Below, in pieces: positions 49,921-59,420 of a DNA stretch of 64,000 nt (within the stretch, counting starts at the first letter, position 1; every line of letters starts with the position of its first letter). The notes beneath the pieces are model-generated. The model saw only the letters and a list, made by a program, of their open reading frames with translations. It did no database searches and was not told the origin of the DNA. The position numbers and the translations under genes were made by a program. This stretch comes from CAXPZW01 sp049594615 (lineage in GTDB: Bacteria; Bacteroidota; Bacteroidia; Flavobacteriales_D; Sanyastnellaceae), in the NCBI GenBank assembly GCA_049594615.1, contig JBMYJR010000001.1, positions 62,001-126,000 on the forward strand. Direction: 5' to 3'.

Positions 49921-50649
49921 TTATCCTGCGATCATCTCGTAAGTGACCATAAATTCTTCGTTCTCTGAGAACAAGCCGTGTCCCAGTTCCAGCCACTTTC
50001 GTGCATCGCTGGTGCTGCCTTCACTGTCCAGCATGGTGGCGCAGTAAATCAGCGCGTCGCGCAGCAGGTCAGTTTGCGTCTCGGTCAGGGCGTTGCTAGC
50101 GCCTTCGTCCATCAGGGTTTCGGCGGTTTCAAAGCTCAGTTGTGCTTCGCGTGTACTCTTGGCCAAGTGTTCCATGCACCCTTTCATGATCCACGCGCCC
50201 ACATCGCTGTTGTCGAGCTTTGTGAGGTTCTTGTAATTGCCCTTGGCTTTGGTGTATTTCTCGCTGCCAATGTGGCCAAACGATTGGCTCATCACCTCGG
50301 TGCGCAAGTCGTCAAAGAACTCGATGTACTCGTCGTAGTACATGTTGCTCTTGTCCTTTTTGCGGTGCTTCACCGCAAATTTGACCGACTCTTTGAAGGC
50401 CTTGGGGTATTTTTCTTGGAGATCTGGATCGTCGTCTTTCAACGAAATGGCCCGGTAGCCCATCGACATGTAGAGGTAGGGCATGGGATCCTTGCGGGTG
50501 TCATCATCGAGCGTGTAGCGTTCGGCTTTGAGCAGCAGTTTCTCATACTTCTCGTCCACCAAAAGTTCCAGGAGATCGGGATAATCTTGGGCGAATGAGG
50601 GCAGCATAAGGCCTGCAAACAGAAAGAGGAGTAGCGATTTTTTCATCAT
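49921..50649 (-). CDS. Secreted helical-repeat protein, 242 aa, function unknown
   Basis: Signal peptide MMKKSLLLFLFAGLMLPSFAQ. The mature part is alpha-helical with TPR-like features (YPDLLELLVDEKYEKLLLKAERYTLDDDTRKDPMPYLYMSMGYRAI; LTKLDNSDVGAWIMKGCMEHLAKSTREAQLSFETAETLMDEG) and is Lys/Asp/Glu-rich. Probably periplasmic. No family name recognised. Monocistronic with its own terminator; no clear -7 box (TATATCTC is the nearest). Confidence 0.75.
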   Translation of the reverse strand: MMKKSLLLFLFAGLMLPSFAQDYPDLLELLVDEKYEKLLLKAERYTLDDDTRKDPMPYLYMSMGYRAISLKDDDPDLQEKYPKAFKESVKFAVKHRKKDKSNMYYDEYIEFFDDLRTEVMSQSFGHIGSEKYTKAKGNYKNLTKLDNSDVGAWIMKGCMEHLAKSTREAQLSFETAETLMDEGASNALTETQTDLLRDALIYCATMLDSEGSTSDARKWLELGHGLFSENEEFMVTYEMIAG

Positions 50650-50716
50650 AATCTGAGTTGGCGTGATCCGAGATATACAAAACTGGTGCCTAAATCAAAG
50701 TTAACACTTGAATTCC

Positions 50717-50729
50717 AAGAATCATTCTT
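50717..50729. promoter_or_regulatory. Palindrome AAGAAT-C-ATTCTT upstream of the repair helicase (candidate operator)
   Basis: Perfect 6-bp arms around one base, 27 nt before the helicase ATG and within the 107-nt divergent region. No TAnnTTTG box is seen for the helicase; TATAAT at 50743-50748 is the only -10-like element. Confidence 0.35.
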
Positions 50730-50756
50730 CAATCTGACTTGTTATAATCGCCGCTG

Positions 50757-53192
50757 ATGGCAACCACTCCTGACACCCCACTTACCGGATACGATTGGTT
50801 TGAAGCCCGCGGCTGGAGGGCCCACCCGTTCCAACAGGAGGCGTGGCGTCACTACGCCAATGGGGCTGACGGATTGGTCAACGCCCCAACAGGAAGCGGA
50901 AAAACGTACAGCTTGATGGTGCCTGCATTGCTGGATTTGGTCAATGACGGGAGGTCACCCAAGGGCTTGCAGGTGATTTGGATCACACCCATTCGGGCGT
51001 TGACCAAAGAAATTTTCATCGCCGCCGATCGGATGATCACCGAGCTCGACTTGGACCTGACCGTGGGCATCCGCACGGGCGATACGCCTTCATCGGAAAA
51101 AACCAAGCAGACCAAAAAGTGGCCGCACCTGCTGATCACCACTCCTGAGAGTTTGCACATCATCTTGGCCCGCAGGAGTGCCATCAAGGATTTACAAACC
51201 GTGCGTGCAGTAGTGGTGGACGAATGGCACGAGCTGATTGGCTCCAAACGTGGAGTACTGATGGAGCTGGCCCTGAGCCGCATGAAAACCTGGTGTAAGC
51301 ACTTGCGCATTTGGGGCATCTCGGCCACCATCGGGAACTTGGACGAAGCACGAGAGGTACTCTTGGGCAAAGACCGGCAAGGCAAAGGCGTGGTCATACG
51401 CAGCGGCATTCAAAAACAATTGACAGTCCGCTCCATCCTCCCGGAGAAAATCGAAACCATGCCCTGGCACGGGCACATCGGCATCGTGCTGATGGACCAG
51501 GTGGTGGAGCTCATTGCCAAGCACCAGTCCACACTCATCTTCACCAACACCCGGGGTCAATGCGAAATCTGGTACCACCGCATCATCCACGAACACCCTG
51601 AGTTGTCGGGACTCATTGCACTGCATCACGGTTCCATGGCCAAGGAGCAACGCTACTTTGTGGAGGACGCCTTGTACGACGGCCGGCTCAAGGCCGTGAT
51701 CTGCACTTCGAGCCTGGACTTGGGCGTAGACTTCCGACCTGTGGATGCCATCGTGCAAGTAGGCGGACCCAAAGGCATTGCCCGATTTGTGCAACGCGCA
51801 GGACGCAGCGGCCACCGTCCGGGCGCAGAAAGCAAGATTTACTTTTTGCCCACCAACTCCCTCGAGCTCATCGAGGCGGCCGCAATGCGTACCGCCATCA
51901 AGGAGCAATACATGGAGTCCCGCGATCCGTACTTCCGCACTTTTGACGTGTTGGTGCAATACCTCACTACCTTGGCCGTGGGCGCCGGATTCCGCCCCGA
52001 AGAAATCCTGCCCGAAATCCGAAACACCTTCTGCTTGGCCGAAATGAGCGACGAAGAATGGCACTGGTGCCTTTCGTTTGTGTCCAGCGGAGGACAGTCC
52101 TTGGCCAGCTACCCGGAATTCCACAAAACCGAAATCGAGGAGGGCCTGTTCCGGGTGACCAACCGGCGCATTGCCCGTCGTCACCGCATGAGCATCGGTA
52201 CCATTGTGGGCGACATCAATCTGACGGTCAAGTATAAAAACGGCAAGCGGATTGGGTCCATCGAGGAGAGCTTCCTTTCGCGCATGCGCCCGGGTGATTC
52301 TTTTTGGTTTGCCGGACGCAGTCTGGAACTCATCCGCATCCGCGAAACCGTGGCCGAGGTCAAGGATACCAAGCGCAAAACCGCCAAAATACCAGCCTGG
52401 ACCGGGGGGCGCTTGTCGTTCACGAGTAACATGTCAGCCATGCTTCGCAAGAAGTTGGAGGAGGCTGTAGAGGGCCGCACCCAAGACGTGGAGATGATCA
52501 AACTCAAGCCGCTCTTGGACTTGCAAATGGAGCGCTCTCACTTGCCGGCTTCAGGTGAGTTGTTGGTGGAACAGTTCCACACCGAGGAAGGGCACCACAC
52601 CGTCTTTTTCCCCTTTGAAGGGCGATTGGTGCACGAAGGCATGGCCAGTGTGGCGGCCTACCGCATTGCTCAGGAAGTGCCCATCACCTTTTCCCTGGCT
52701 TACAACGACTACGGGTTTGAGCTGCTGAGTCCCACGCCCTTGGAGCTGGACCAGGACCGCATCCGCCGTGCCCTCAGCATTGAGCACCTCACCCGCGACT
52801 TACAAGCCGGCATCAACGCCACCGAAATGGCCAACCGCAAATTCCGGGACATCGCCGTCATTTCGGGGTTGGTGTTTCAAGGCTTTCCTGGAGAGCCCGT
52901 GCGGGAGCGACACCTGCAAGGCCACAGTCAGCTGTTCTTCAAAGTGTTTGAGGATCACGAACCGACCAATTTGCTGCTGCGTCAGGCCTACGATGAGGTG
53001 ATCGAACACCAATTGGAGATGTCGCGATTTCGCGGATGCTTGGAGCGCATTGCGGCCCAACGGTTGGTGCTTACCCGCCCGCCCAAACCCACCCCGTTTG
53101 CCTTTCCCATCATGGCCGACCGCCTGCGCGAAAAGATCACCTCGGAATCGGTGGAGGACCGATTGAAGCGCCTGGCTCTTGAATACCAGTAA
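50757..53192 (+). CDS. Lhr-type DEXH helicase (ligase-associated DNA damage response helicase)
   Basis: 811 residues, the size of the Lhr-core proteins found with ATP-dependent ligases. Walker A NAPTGSGKTYSLMVP (~residue 44), DEAD-like box VVDEWHELIGSKRG, motif III GISATIGN, motif VI region FVQRAGRSGHRPGAESK, then the Lhr-specific WH and beta-barrel C-terminal half (SIEESFLSRMRPGDSFWFAGR). It unwinds DNA or RNA-DNA hybrids 3'-5' in relatives. The usual partner genes (ligase, metallo-beta-lactamase-fold exonuclease, PdeM-like phosphoesterase) are absent here. Confidence 0.9.
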   Translation: MATTPDTPLTGYDWFEARGWRAHPFQQEAWRHYANGADGLVNAPTGSGKTYSLMVPALLDLVNDGRSPKGLQVIWITPIRALTKEIFIAADRMITELDLDLTVGIRTGDTPSSEKTKQTKKWPHLLITTPESLHIILARRSAIKDLQTVRAVVVDEWHELIGSKRGVLMELALSRMKTWCKHLRIWGISATIGNLDEAREVLLGKDRQGKGVVIRSGIQKQLTVRSILPEKIETMPWHGHIGIVLMDQVVELIAKHQSTLIFTNTRGQCEIWYHRIIHEHPELSGLIALHHGSMAKEQRYFVEDALYDGRLKAVICTSSLDLGVDFRPVDAIVQVGGPKGIARFVQRAGRSGHRPGAESKIYFLPTNSLELIEAAAMRTAIKEQYMESRDPYFRTFDVLVQYLTTLAVGAGFRPEEILPEIRNTFCLAEMSDEEWHWCLSFVSSGGQSLASYPEFHKTEIEEGLFRVTNRRIARRHRMSIGTIVGDINLTVKYKNGKRIGSIEESFLSRMRPGDSFWFAGRSLELIRIRETVAEVKDTKRKTAKIPAWTGGRLSFTSNMSAMLRKKLEEAVEGRTQDVEMIKLKPLLDLQMERSHLPASGELLVEQFHTEEGHHTVFFPFEGRLVHEGMASVAAYRIAQEVPITFSLAYNDYGFELLSPTPLELDQDRIRRALSIEHLTRDLQAGINATEMANRKFRDIAVISGLVFQGFPGEPVRERHLQGHSQLFFKVFEDHEPTNLLLRQAYDEVIEHQLEMSRFRGCLERIAAQRLVLTRPPKPTPFAFPIMADRLREKITSESVEDRLKRLALEYQ

Positions 53193-53196
53193 TCGT

Positions 53197-53220
53197 GACC
53201 GGCATTTTTTGCGGTTTTTT
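53197..53220 (+). terminator. Weak terminator of the helicase gene
   Basis: CC-g-GCA / TGCGG stem with one bulge and T-rich loop, followed by T6 (53215-53220), 5 nt after the stop. Confidence 0.5.
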
Positions 53221-53255
53221 GGTGCTTTGTCGCCCGGCGAGCTTGGGGAGAATCC

Positions 53256-53263
53256 TACATTTG
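53256..53263 (+). promoter_or_regulatory. -7 box of the TonB-dependent receptor gene
   Basis: TACATTTG, 34 nt upstream of ATG 53298. A TTTG at 53226-53229 is 26 nt further up, longer than usual spacing. Confidence 0.6.
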
Positions 53264-53297
53264 CCATCGGCCGGTTTAGGCCCAACCGAAACCTTGC

Positions 53298-55637
53298 ATG
53301 GGAAAGACTTTTGACCTCCTCAAATCGGCACTCACCTTGGTGCTGATGCTCGTGGCTTTTATGACCACTGCGCAAACCGCTGGCAAAGAAGGCACGTTGC
53401 GCGGCTTCATCACTGACGCCAATTCCAAAGAACCGGTCCTGTTTGCTGCTGTGTACCTCGAGGGGACCAACTTCAGCACCCAGACCGACGTCAATGGGTA
53501 CTACTCCATCACCAAGATTCCCCACGGCACCTACACCGTAGTGATTTCAAGTGTAGAAACCGAGGAGCTGCGCAGGGAAGTCGTCATTGAGCGTTCCTTG
53601 ACTTCACGCAATTTCGAGGTTGCCAGTAAAACCTACCAAGTGGGTACCGCTGAGGTGAGCACCTCCGGGGGTGAGCAAAAGAACCAGGTCCGCATCTCAG
53701 TCGAAAGCATCCAGCCGCAGGACATCAAAAAGATCCCATCGTTCGGAGGTACGCCTGACTTGGTGCAGGTACTGCAAGTGCTTCCGGGTTTCGTATCCAC
53801 CGGAGACCAAGGTGGCCAGCTTTACATTCGCGGCGGTTCTCCGGTGCAAAACAAGGTGTTGTTGGACGGCATGATCGTGTACAACCCGTTCCACTCGATT
53901 GGTTTGTTCTCGGTGTTTGACACCGACATCATCCGCAACGCAGACATCTACACCGGCGGTTTCAACGCCGAGTATGGCGGGCGCATCAGCTCGGTGATGG
54001 ACATCACCACCCGCAACGGAAGCAAAACCAAGTTTGGAGGTGCCGCGGGCATCAGTCCGTTTGGTGCTCGACTGCTTTTGGAGGGCCCACTGCGCAAAGC
54101 CAAGGAGGGCAAAGGCTCCATCTCGTACCTGTTCTCAGGCAAGCAGTCTTACTTGGATCAGACCTCTAAACTCCTCTACAACTATGTGGACGACGAGGGC
54201 TTGCCTTTCCAATACCAAGACATCTACGGCAAGGTTTCGTTTGCCGGTCCTTCGGGCTCGAGCTTCAACGTGTTCGGATTCAATTTCTCGGACCAGGTGA
54301 ACTACCAAGCCGTTTCTGACCTCAACTGGAACAACGCAGGGGGGGGATTCAACTTTGTGGTGGTGCCTTCGGGATCGCCGGTGTTGATCGACGGTAACTT
54401 CTCGGTATCGGATTACCGCGTACAGTTGATAGAAGAAGGTCTGCCCGAACGCTTTAGCCAAATTAATGGCTTCAACTTCGGCTTGAACTTCAAGTACCTG
54501 TTGGGTGAGAGCGAATTCAAGTACGGCATCCAAGCTGTAGGTCGCCGCACCGATTTCCAAACCTTCAACGCCCTCGGTGTGAAGGTGGAGCAAATCGAGA
54601 ACACCACCGAGATGGGCATCTACATGCGCTACAAGTACCAGAAGGGCAACTTGATCATCGAGCCTTCGTTCCGCGCGCATTACTACGCTTCGTTGGCCAA
54701 GCTATCTCCCGAGCCTCGCTTGGGGATCAAGTACAAGGTCAACGAGATTTTCCGTCTTAAGGCAGCCGCCGGTATCTACACCCAAAACCTGATCGCTGCC
54801 AACTCTGACCGCGACGTGGTCAACCTGTTTTACGGCTTCCTCGCCGGCCCCGAAAACCTCCAAGACGAATTCCTCGAATCCGACGGCTCCATCCGTGAAA
54901 TTGAGGACCCGCTCCAACGCGCACAGCACGTGATCGCCGGTTTTGAGTACGACCTCACCGAGCGCCTCAACCTGAACGTAGAAGGGTACTACAAACGCTT
55001 CTCGCAGTTGACCAACACCAATCGCAATAAGCTCTTCGCCGACAACATTGACAACCAAGATATTCCCGAGACGCTCCGCAAGGATTTCATCGTGGAGAGC
55101 GGCTTCGCCCAAGGGGTGGACGTGGTGCTCAAGTACGAGACCAAAAAGACCTACTTGTGGTTTGTGTACTCCTTGGGTAACGTAGACCGTTGGGACAGCT
55201 TTCAGTGGTACGACCCAGTGTTTGACCGCCGCCACAACGTGAACTTTGTCGCCTCACAGGCTTTTGGTCAGGACGGCGAATGGGAACTCAACGCCCGCTG
55301 GAACCTCGGTTCGGGCCTGCCGTTTACCCAGACCCAAGGCTTTTACCAACCGGTGGAAGTTGACGGTGGTGTGGGCTCCAACCCACTGACAGACAACCCC
55401 GGCGACTTGGCCATCAATTATGCCGGACTCAACGAAGGCCGCTTGCCGGTGTATCACCGTATGGATTTGAGCGTGCGCCGCACCTTCACCTTCAGCGAGG
55501 ACAGCGCACTTGAAATCACCGCCGGTGTGACCAACATTTACAGCCGCGAAAACGTGTTCTACGTGAACCGTGTGACCAATGAGGTGGTGAACCAGCTGCC
55601 CATCCTGCCGAGCATCGGCCTGGACTTCAACTTCTAA
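53298..55637 (+). CDS. TonB-dependent receptor with N-terminal carboxypeptidase-regulatory-like domain
   Basis: 779 residues. Signal peptide (about 1-26, LVLMLVAFMTTAQT). The Ig-like CarboxypepD_reg domain (~35-110) has LRGFITDANSKEPVLFAAVYLEGT and VNGYYSITKIPHGTYTVVIS. The plug (~125-230) has GTPDLVQVLQVLPGFVSTGDQGGQLYIRGG and NAEYGGRISSVMDITTRNG. A 22-strand-type barrel ends GLDFNF (terminal aromatic). No SusD follows, so a simple TonB-dependent transporter or OM protease-regulatory receptor is more likely than a glycan PUL. Ligand unknown. A G8 tract interrupts the barrel part in frame. Confidence 0.93.
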   Translation: MGKTFDLLKSALTLVLMLVAFMTTAQTAGKEGTLRGFITDANSKEPVLFAAVYLEGTNFSTQTDVNGYYSITKIPHGTYTVVISSVETEELRREVVIERSLTSRNFEVASKTYQVGTAEVSTSGGEQKNQVRISVESIQPQDIKKIPSFGGTPDLVQVLQVLPGFVSTGDQGGQLYIRGGSPVQNKVLLDGMIVYNPFHSIGLFSVFDTDIIRNADIYTGGFNAEYGGRISSVMDITTRNGSKTKFGGAAGISPFGARLLLEGPLRKAKEGKGSISYLFSGKQSYLDQTSKLLYNYVDDEGLPFQYQDIYGKVSFAGPSGSSFNVFGFNFSDQVNYQAVSDLNWNNAGGGFNFVVVPSGSPVLIDGNFSVSDYRVQLIEEGLPERFSQINGFNFGLNFKYLLGESEFKYGIQAVGRRTDFQTFNALGVKVEQIENTTEMGIYMRYKYQKGNLIIEPSFRAHYYASLAKLSPEPRLGIKYKVNEIFRLKAAAGIYTQNLIAANSDRDVVNLFYGFLAGPENLQDEFLESDGSIREIEDPLQRAQHVIAGFEYDLTERLNLNVEGYYKRFSQLTNTNRNKLFADNIDNQDIPETLRKDFIVESGFAQGVDVVLKYETKKTYLWFVYSLGNVDRWDSFQWYDPVFDRRHNVNFVASQAFGQDGEWELNARWNLGSGLPFTQTQGFYQPVEVDGGVGSNPLTDNPGDLAINYAGLNEGRLPVYHRMDLSVRRTFTFSEDSALEITAGVTNIYSRENVFYVNRVTNEVVNQLPILPSIGLDFNF
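54339..54346 (+). repeat. Poly-G tract (G8) in the receptor gene
   Basis: Eight consecutive G in the codons for AGGGFNF. Slippage by one base would truncate the receptor in the barrel, making it a possible phase-variable switch. Confidence 0.5.
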
Positions 55638-55655
55638 AAAAACCGGGAGTCTGAT

Positions 55656-57308
55656 TTAGGATTCCAGCAACTCACGGGCCGAGGCGCGCGCCGCTTCGGT
55701 CACGTTGGAGCCTGCGATCATCTCTGCAATTTCCTGCACACGAGACTCGGCGTCCAGCACCTGCAATCCGGTGCGCGTGGACTGCCCATCGGTGGTTTTA
55801 AACACCTTGTATTGGCTCGCAGCCAATCCGGCAATTGAGGGCTGGTGTGTGATGACCACCAGCTGCGAGTGTGCGCTCAATGCGCGCAAGACCAAACCCA
55901 TTTTTCGGGCCATCTCTCCACTGATGCCCGTGTCGATTTCGTCAAAAATCAAACAGGGCAAGTTGCGGCGTTTGGCCAAGGCGGCCTTGAGTGCCAGCAT
56001 CACCCGAGACATTTCTCCGCCGGAGGCCACCTTGGTCAGGGGCAGGGCAGGGGAACCTGGGTTGGCAGTAAAGGTGAACGTGGCGCGGTCGCGGCCAGAA
56101 GGACCACAGTCGTCCATACGTTGAAGGTCTACGTCCAACACGGCGCGTTCCAAGCCCAGTGCGTCAAGCATACTGCGCAGATCGGCCACCACGGTGGGTA
56201 CGGCGCCGGTACGGCTGGTGCTCAGTGCTTCTGCGCGTGACAACAGGGATTCCAGCGCTTCTGATTCGGCAGCGGCAAGCGCTTCGAGTTGGCTGTCACT
56301 TTGGGCGGTTTGTCCCAAGGCGTTGCGCAGCTCATCACGTTTGTCCACCAATGCTTGCACCGAATCTGCCAAGTGCTTTTGCTGCAGAGAGATCAAGGCG
56401 TTCAGGTGTTCGCGAGCGGTGAGCAGTGATTCGGGGTCGCTGTCGGTGTGCTGAGCGAGTCCCTCGGCGGTAGCGGCCAGGTCGTTGACCTCGATCACCA
56501 CCGATTTGAGCCGGTCGGCAAGTTCCGAGAGCTCTGGGCTCACGTCGGCAATGCGGTCTGCCGCTTGCTGGGCCCCGGCCAACTGCGCTTCGGCAGCGGA
56601 ATCACCGCCTTGCAAATGACCACATACGGCCGAGAGCGCGTGACGAATTTCATCGGCACGTTCCATGCGGGCCACGTCGGTTTCGAGGGCATCCAGATCC
56701 AAATCGTCCAGGGGCAGCGCCTCCAGTTCACGGAGTTGGAAGGCCATGTAATCGGCATCACGTTTCCATTGCTCCATCTGTTCGCGCAGGGCGAGGTGTG
56801 CGTCGCGGGCGGTTTGCCAGGTGTCGAACGCACTGGCATAGGCAGCCTTTTGTTCGGTATTGCCAGCCACAGCATCGAGCACGCCGAGTTGAAAGGTGGC
56901 GTCGGCCAAAATGCTGTTGGCGTGTTGCGAGTGGATGTCCACCACGCGCGCGGCCAGCTCGCGAGTTACGTTGAGTGCAACAGGCGTGTCGTTGATGAAC
57001 GAACGGGACTTGCCCGACGGCGTGATTTCACGGCGTACGATGCATTCTTCCCAATAATCCAGATCGTAAGCATCAAAGAACGTGCGGTGTTCAGGGCCCA
57101 TGCGTACCAAAAGTTCCACCACGCATTTACTCTCGTGGTGATGCAGGGCTTTGAGGTCGGCGCGTTGGCCGAGTGCCAGGCCAAGGGCGCCCAGCAAAAT
57201 GGATTTTCCCGAGCCGGTTTCGCCAGTGATGGCGGTCATGCCCGGGTGCATGTCTACGTGAAGTTGGTCAATCAGGGCATAATTGCGGATCGACAGTGAT
57301 TGGATCAT
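55656..57308 (-). CDS. recN: DNA repair ATPase RecN
   Basis: 550 residues, SMC-like. N-terminal MIQSLSIRNYALIDQLHVDMHPGMTAITGETGSGKSILLGAL has Walker A; a coiled-coil arm spans ~160-380; the C-terminal ATPase has the signature ASGGEMSRVMLALKA, Walker B LIFDEIDTGISGEMA and the D-loop. It gathers broken DNA ends in recombination. The start overlaps the DUF4835 stop by one base (TAATG). Last gene of the bamD-rpoZ-coaBC-DUF4835-recN operon. Confidence 0.97.
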   Translation of the reverse strand: MIQSLSIRNYALIDQLHVDMHPGMTAITGETGSGKSILLGALGLALGQRADLKALHHHESKCVVELLVRMGPEHRTFFDAYDLDYWEECIVRREITPSGKSRSFINDTPVALNVTRELAARVVDIHSQHANSILADATFQLGVLDAVAGNTEQKAAYASAFDTWQTARDAHLALREQMEQWKRDADYMAFQLRELEALPLDDLDLDALETDVARMERADEIRHALSAVCGHLQGGDSAAEAQLAGAQQAADRIADVSPELSELADRLKSVVIEVNDLAATAEGLAQHTDSDPESLLTAREHLNALISLQQKHLADSVQALVDKRDELRNALGQTAQSDSQLEALAAAESEALESLLSRAEALSTSRTGAVPTVVADLRSMLDALGLERAVLDVDLQRMDDCGPSGRDRATFTFTANPGSPALPLTKVASGGEMSRVMLALKAALAKRRNLPCLIFDEIDTGISGEMARKMGLVLRALSAHSQLVVITHQPSIAGLAASQYKVFKTTDGQSTRTGLQVLDAESRVQEIAEMIAGSNVTEAARASARELLES

Positions 57309-58210
57309 TACCCGACGAGTTTGTCGTATTTCGAAATATTACCCGGGTCGATCAGCTTGAGGATGTTGAACACACGCAACTTCTCTTCCTGCTCGGCTGG
57401 TCCGAAAAGGTTCACCAATTCATCGGCTTTTGCAAGGAAAAACAGCTGCATGTTGTAACTGGACGGTTTGATCTGGTGGATGGTACGCAGCGCCACGATC
57501 GCGTCCGAAATGTTTTGACGCGCGAGGGTGGGATCCTCGTAGGCCAAGTCCATGCCCTGTCGGTGGTATTCGTAGGCCGCCTTGCGCAGCGGCTTGAACG
57601 TTTGGCTCAGGATGTTCTCCACCAAGGCAAAGCGATTGCGCTGGTCGCCAGAAGCGGTCCAGCCGCCTTCGCCCGCGTTCTGGGCGTTGGCCACCACGGT
57701 TTGGGCCTTTAAAAAGAAGGGCGTGCCGCCTTCCAACTCAAAGGTGTCGTAGTCAAAAGCCAGCATCATGTAGGCGTAGTAACCCAGCAGGGAAGACAGG
57801 TTGTCGCGGTGCTGGTCCAGACCAAAGGTGATGAAGTTGTTGGGTGTAAAGAAGAACGCTACGTCCTGATCGTTGACAGTAAACACCGGGGTTTTGTAAT
57901 CCGAGTGGTAAACCGGGCGGCTACTCTGGATTTGCAGGCTGCCACGGAAGCTGGTTTGTGTGGGCGCTTCAGAAATGGTGAGCTGGATGGAGCATTCGAT
58001 GCGCTCGTCCACGTCAAAGGCGTCGTCGGTCCATTTGCGGGTGTTCATGAAGTCGGCCATCACTTCTTCGAGGGCCTGGAACACGTCGGCTTCTACGTTG
58101 GACACCTGCGGTGCAATCACCGAGACGTTGCAGTTGAATTCTTGGGCAAAAACGGCCGAGCCAAACAGGCCCAGCAAGCAGGCAACGAGCGTGCTTTTGA
58201 AAAGCGTCAT
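57308..58210 (-). CDS. DUF4835 family exported protein
   Basis: 300 residues. Signal peptide MTLFKSTLVACLLGLFGSAVFAQ, then EFNCNVSVIAPQVSNVEADVFQALEEVMADFMNTRKWTDDAF, the DUF4835 N-terminus. FRGSLQIQSSRPVYHSDYKTPVF and the Gln/Asn-rich middle fit. Periplasmic; function unknown, conserved with coaBC and recN in Bacteroidota. ATG overlaps the coaBC stop by 4 nt (ATGA). Confidence 0.92.
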   Translation of the reverse strand: MTLFKSTLVACLLGLFGSAVFAQEFNCNVSVIAPQVSNVEADVFQALEEVMADFMNTRKWTDDAFDVDERIECSIQLTISEAPTQTSFRGSLQIQSSRPVYHSDYKTPVFTVNDQDVAFFFTPNNFITFGLDQHRDNLSSLLGYYAYMMLAFDYDTFELEGGTPFFLKAQTVVANAQNAGEGGWTASGDQRNRFALVENILSQTFKPLRKAAYEYHRQGMDLAYEDPTLARQNISDAIVALRTIHQIKPSSYNMQLFFLAKADELVNLFGPAEQEEKLRVFNILKLIDPGNISKYDKLVG

Positions 58211-59415
58211 GCTGAAATGATTTCGGTAATGGCGGCGGCAATGTCGCGTGCGACGTCCGCCTTCGATTTCAACTCAAAGCTACGCAATTTATTGCCCTTG
58301 AACAGCAGGGTAACCTTGTTGGTATCGGTGGCAAAACCAGCACCTGGATCGTTGAGTGAGTTCAGGACAATCAGGTCTAGATTTTTCCCCTCCAGCTTGC
58401 CCCGCGCGTGTTCCAGCTCGTTTTGGGTTTCGAGTGCAAAGCCTACCAGCACTTGGTTGTCGCGGCGTGTGCTTCCAAGGGTGGCCAGCACATCGGCGGT
58501 TTTTTCCAAGCGCACTTCCAATGCTTCGCCTGCTTTCTTGATTTTTTGGTCCGCTCGGTGGGCAGGTCGGTAGTCAGCCACGGCGGCTGCCATCACTGCA
58601 ATGTCCACCTTTGAAAACAGAGCGGTGCAGGCCTCGAGCAATTCTTGGGCGCTCTCAATGCGGGTGAAGCTGGCCAAACCCTCGGGCTGGGGCAGGGAAG
58701 AGGGGCCGGAGACCAGGTGGACCTCGGCGCCCAGTGCAGCCAACGCAGTGGCCACAGCGTAGCCCATTTTTCCACTGGAAAAGTTGCCGATGAAGCGCAC
58801 AGGATCCAGCCGCTCGTAGGTGGGGCCAGCGCTCACGAGTGCTTGCTTTCCGAGTAGAGGTTGGTGGCCAGCAAAGAAGACATCCAAGGCATCCAAAATT
58901 TCTTCGGGTTCAGCCATGCGGCCTTTGCCGTGCAGGCCGGAGGCCAATTCGCCGGTGCCGGGTTCGATGATGTGGTTTCCAAATCCGGTAAGTTTCTCCA
59001 AGTTCTCGGTGGTGCTGCCGTGCAGGAACATGTCGCGGTCCATGGCTGGAGCCACAAAAACGGGGCACTTGGCACTGAGGTAGCAGGCCATCAAAAAGTT
59101 GTCACACACCCCATTGACCATCTTGCCCAAGGTGTTGGCCGAGCAGGGGGCTACCACCATGGCGTCACCCCAGAGGCCCACTTCAACATGGTTGGTCCAA
59201 GTGCCGGCTTCTTTGCTTTGAGTAAAGTCGCTCTTGACCGGATTTTCACTCAAGGTGGCCAGGGTGAGCGGGGTGATGAAGTCTTGCGAGGAGGGTGTCA
59301 TGATCACCTGTACCTCGGCCCCTGCCTTTTTGAGCAGTCGCACCAGCAGCGCGCTTTTGTAAGCGGCAATTGAGCCGGTGATGGCCACAACGATGTGTTT
59401 TCCTTTGAGGTGCAT
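58207..59415 (-). CDS. coaBC: Bifunctional phosphopantothenoylcysteine decarboxylase/phosphopantothenate-cysteine ligase
   Basis: 402 residues. The CoaC flavoprotein half (~1-180) has ITGSIAAYKSALLVRLLKKAG, the active-site region NHVEVGLWGDAMVVAPCSANTLGKMVNG with His, and FVAPAMDRDMF. The CoaB half (~190-400) has LVSAGPTYERLDPVRFIGNFSSGKMG and AAVADYRPA. It makes 4'-phosphopantetheine for CoA. A 24-bp palindrome with a T-run ends 5 nt before the ATG, so expression from the operon promoter probably depends on read-through. Confidence 0.97.
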   Translation of the reverse strand: MHLKGKHIVVAITGSIAAYKSALLVRLLKKAGAEVQVIMTPSSQDFITPLTLATLSENPVKSDFTQSKEAGTWTNHVEVGLWGDAMVVAPCSANTLGKMVNGVCDNFLMACYLSAKCPVFVAPAMDRDMFLHGSTTENLEKLTGFGNHIIEPGTGELASGLHGKGRMAEPEEILDALDVFFAGHQPLLGKQALVSAGPTYERLDPVRFIGNFSSGKMGYAVATALAALGAEVHLVSGPSSLPQPEGLASFTRIESAQELLEACTALFSKVDIAVMAAAVADYRPAHRADQKIKKAGEALEVRLEKTADVLATLGSTRRDNQVLVGFALETQNELEHARGKLEGKNLDLIVLNSLNDPGAGFATDTNKVTLLFKGNKLRSFELKSKADVARDIAAAITEIISA

Positions 59416-59420
59416 GGGGC

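Noticed and set aside
50743..50748. TATAAT as a sigma-70-type promoter for the helicase
   Set aside because: Bacteroidota primary sigma factors use TAnnTTTG, and no well-spaced -35 element is present; kept only as a note.
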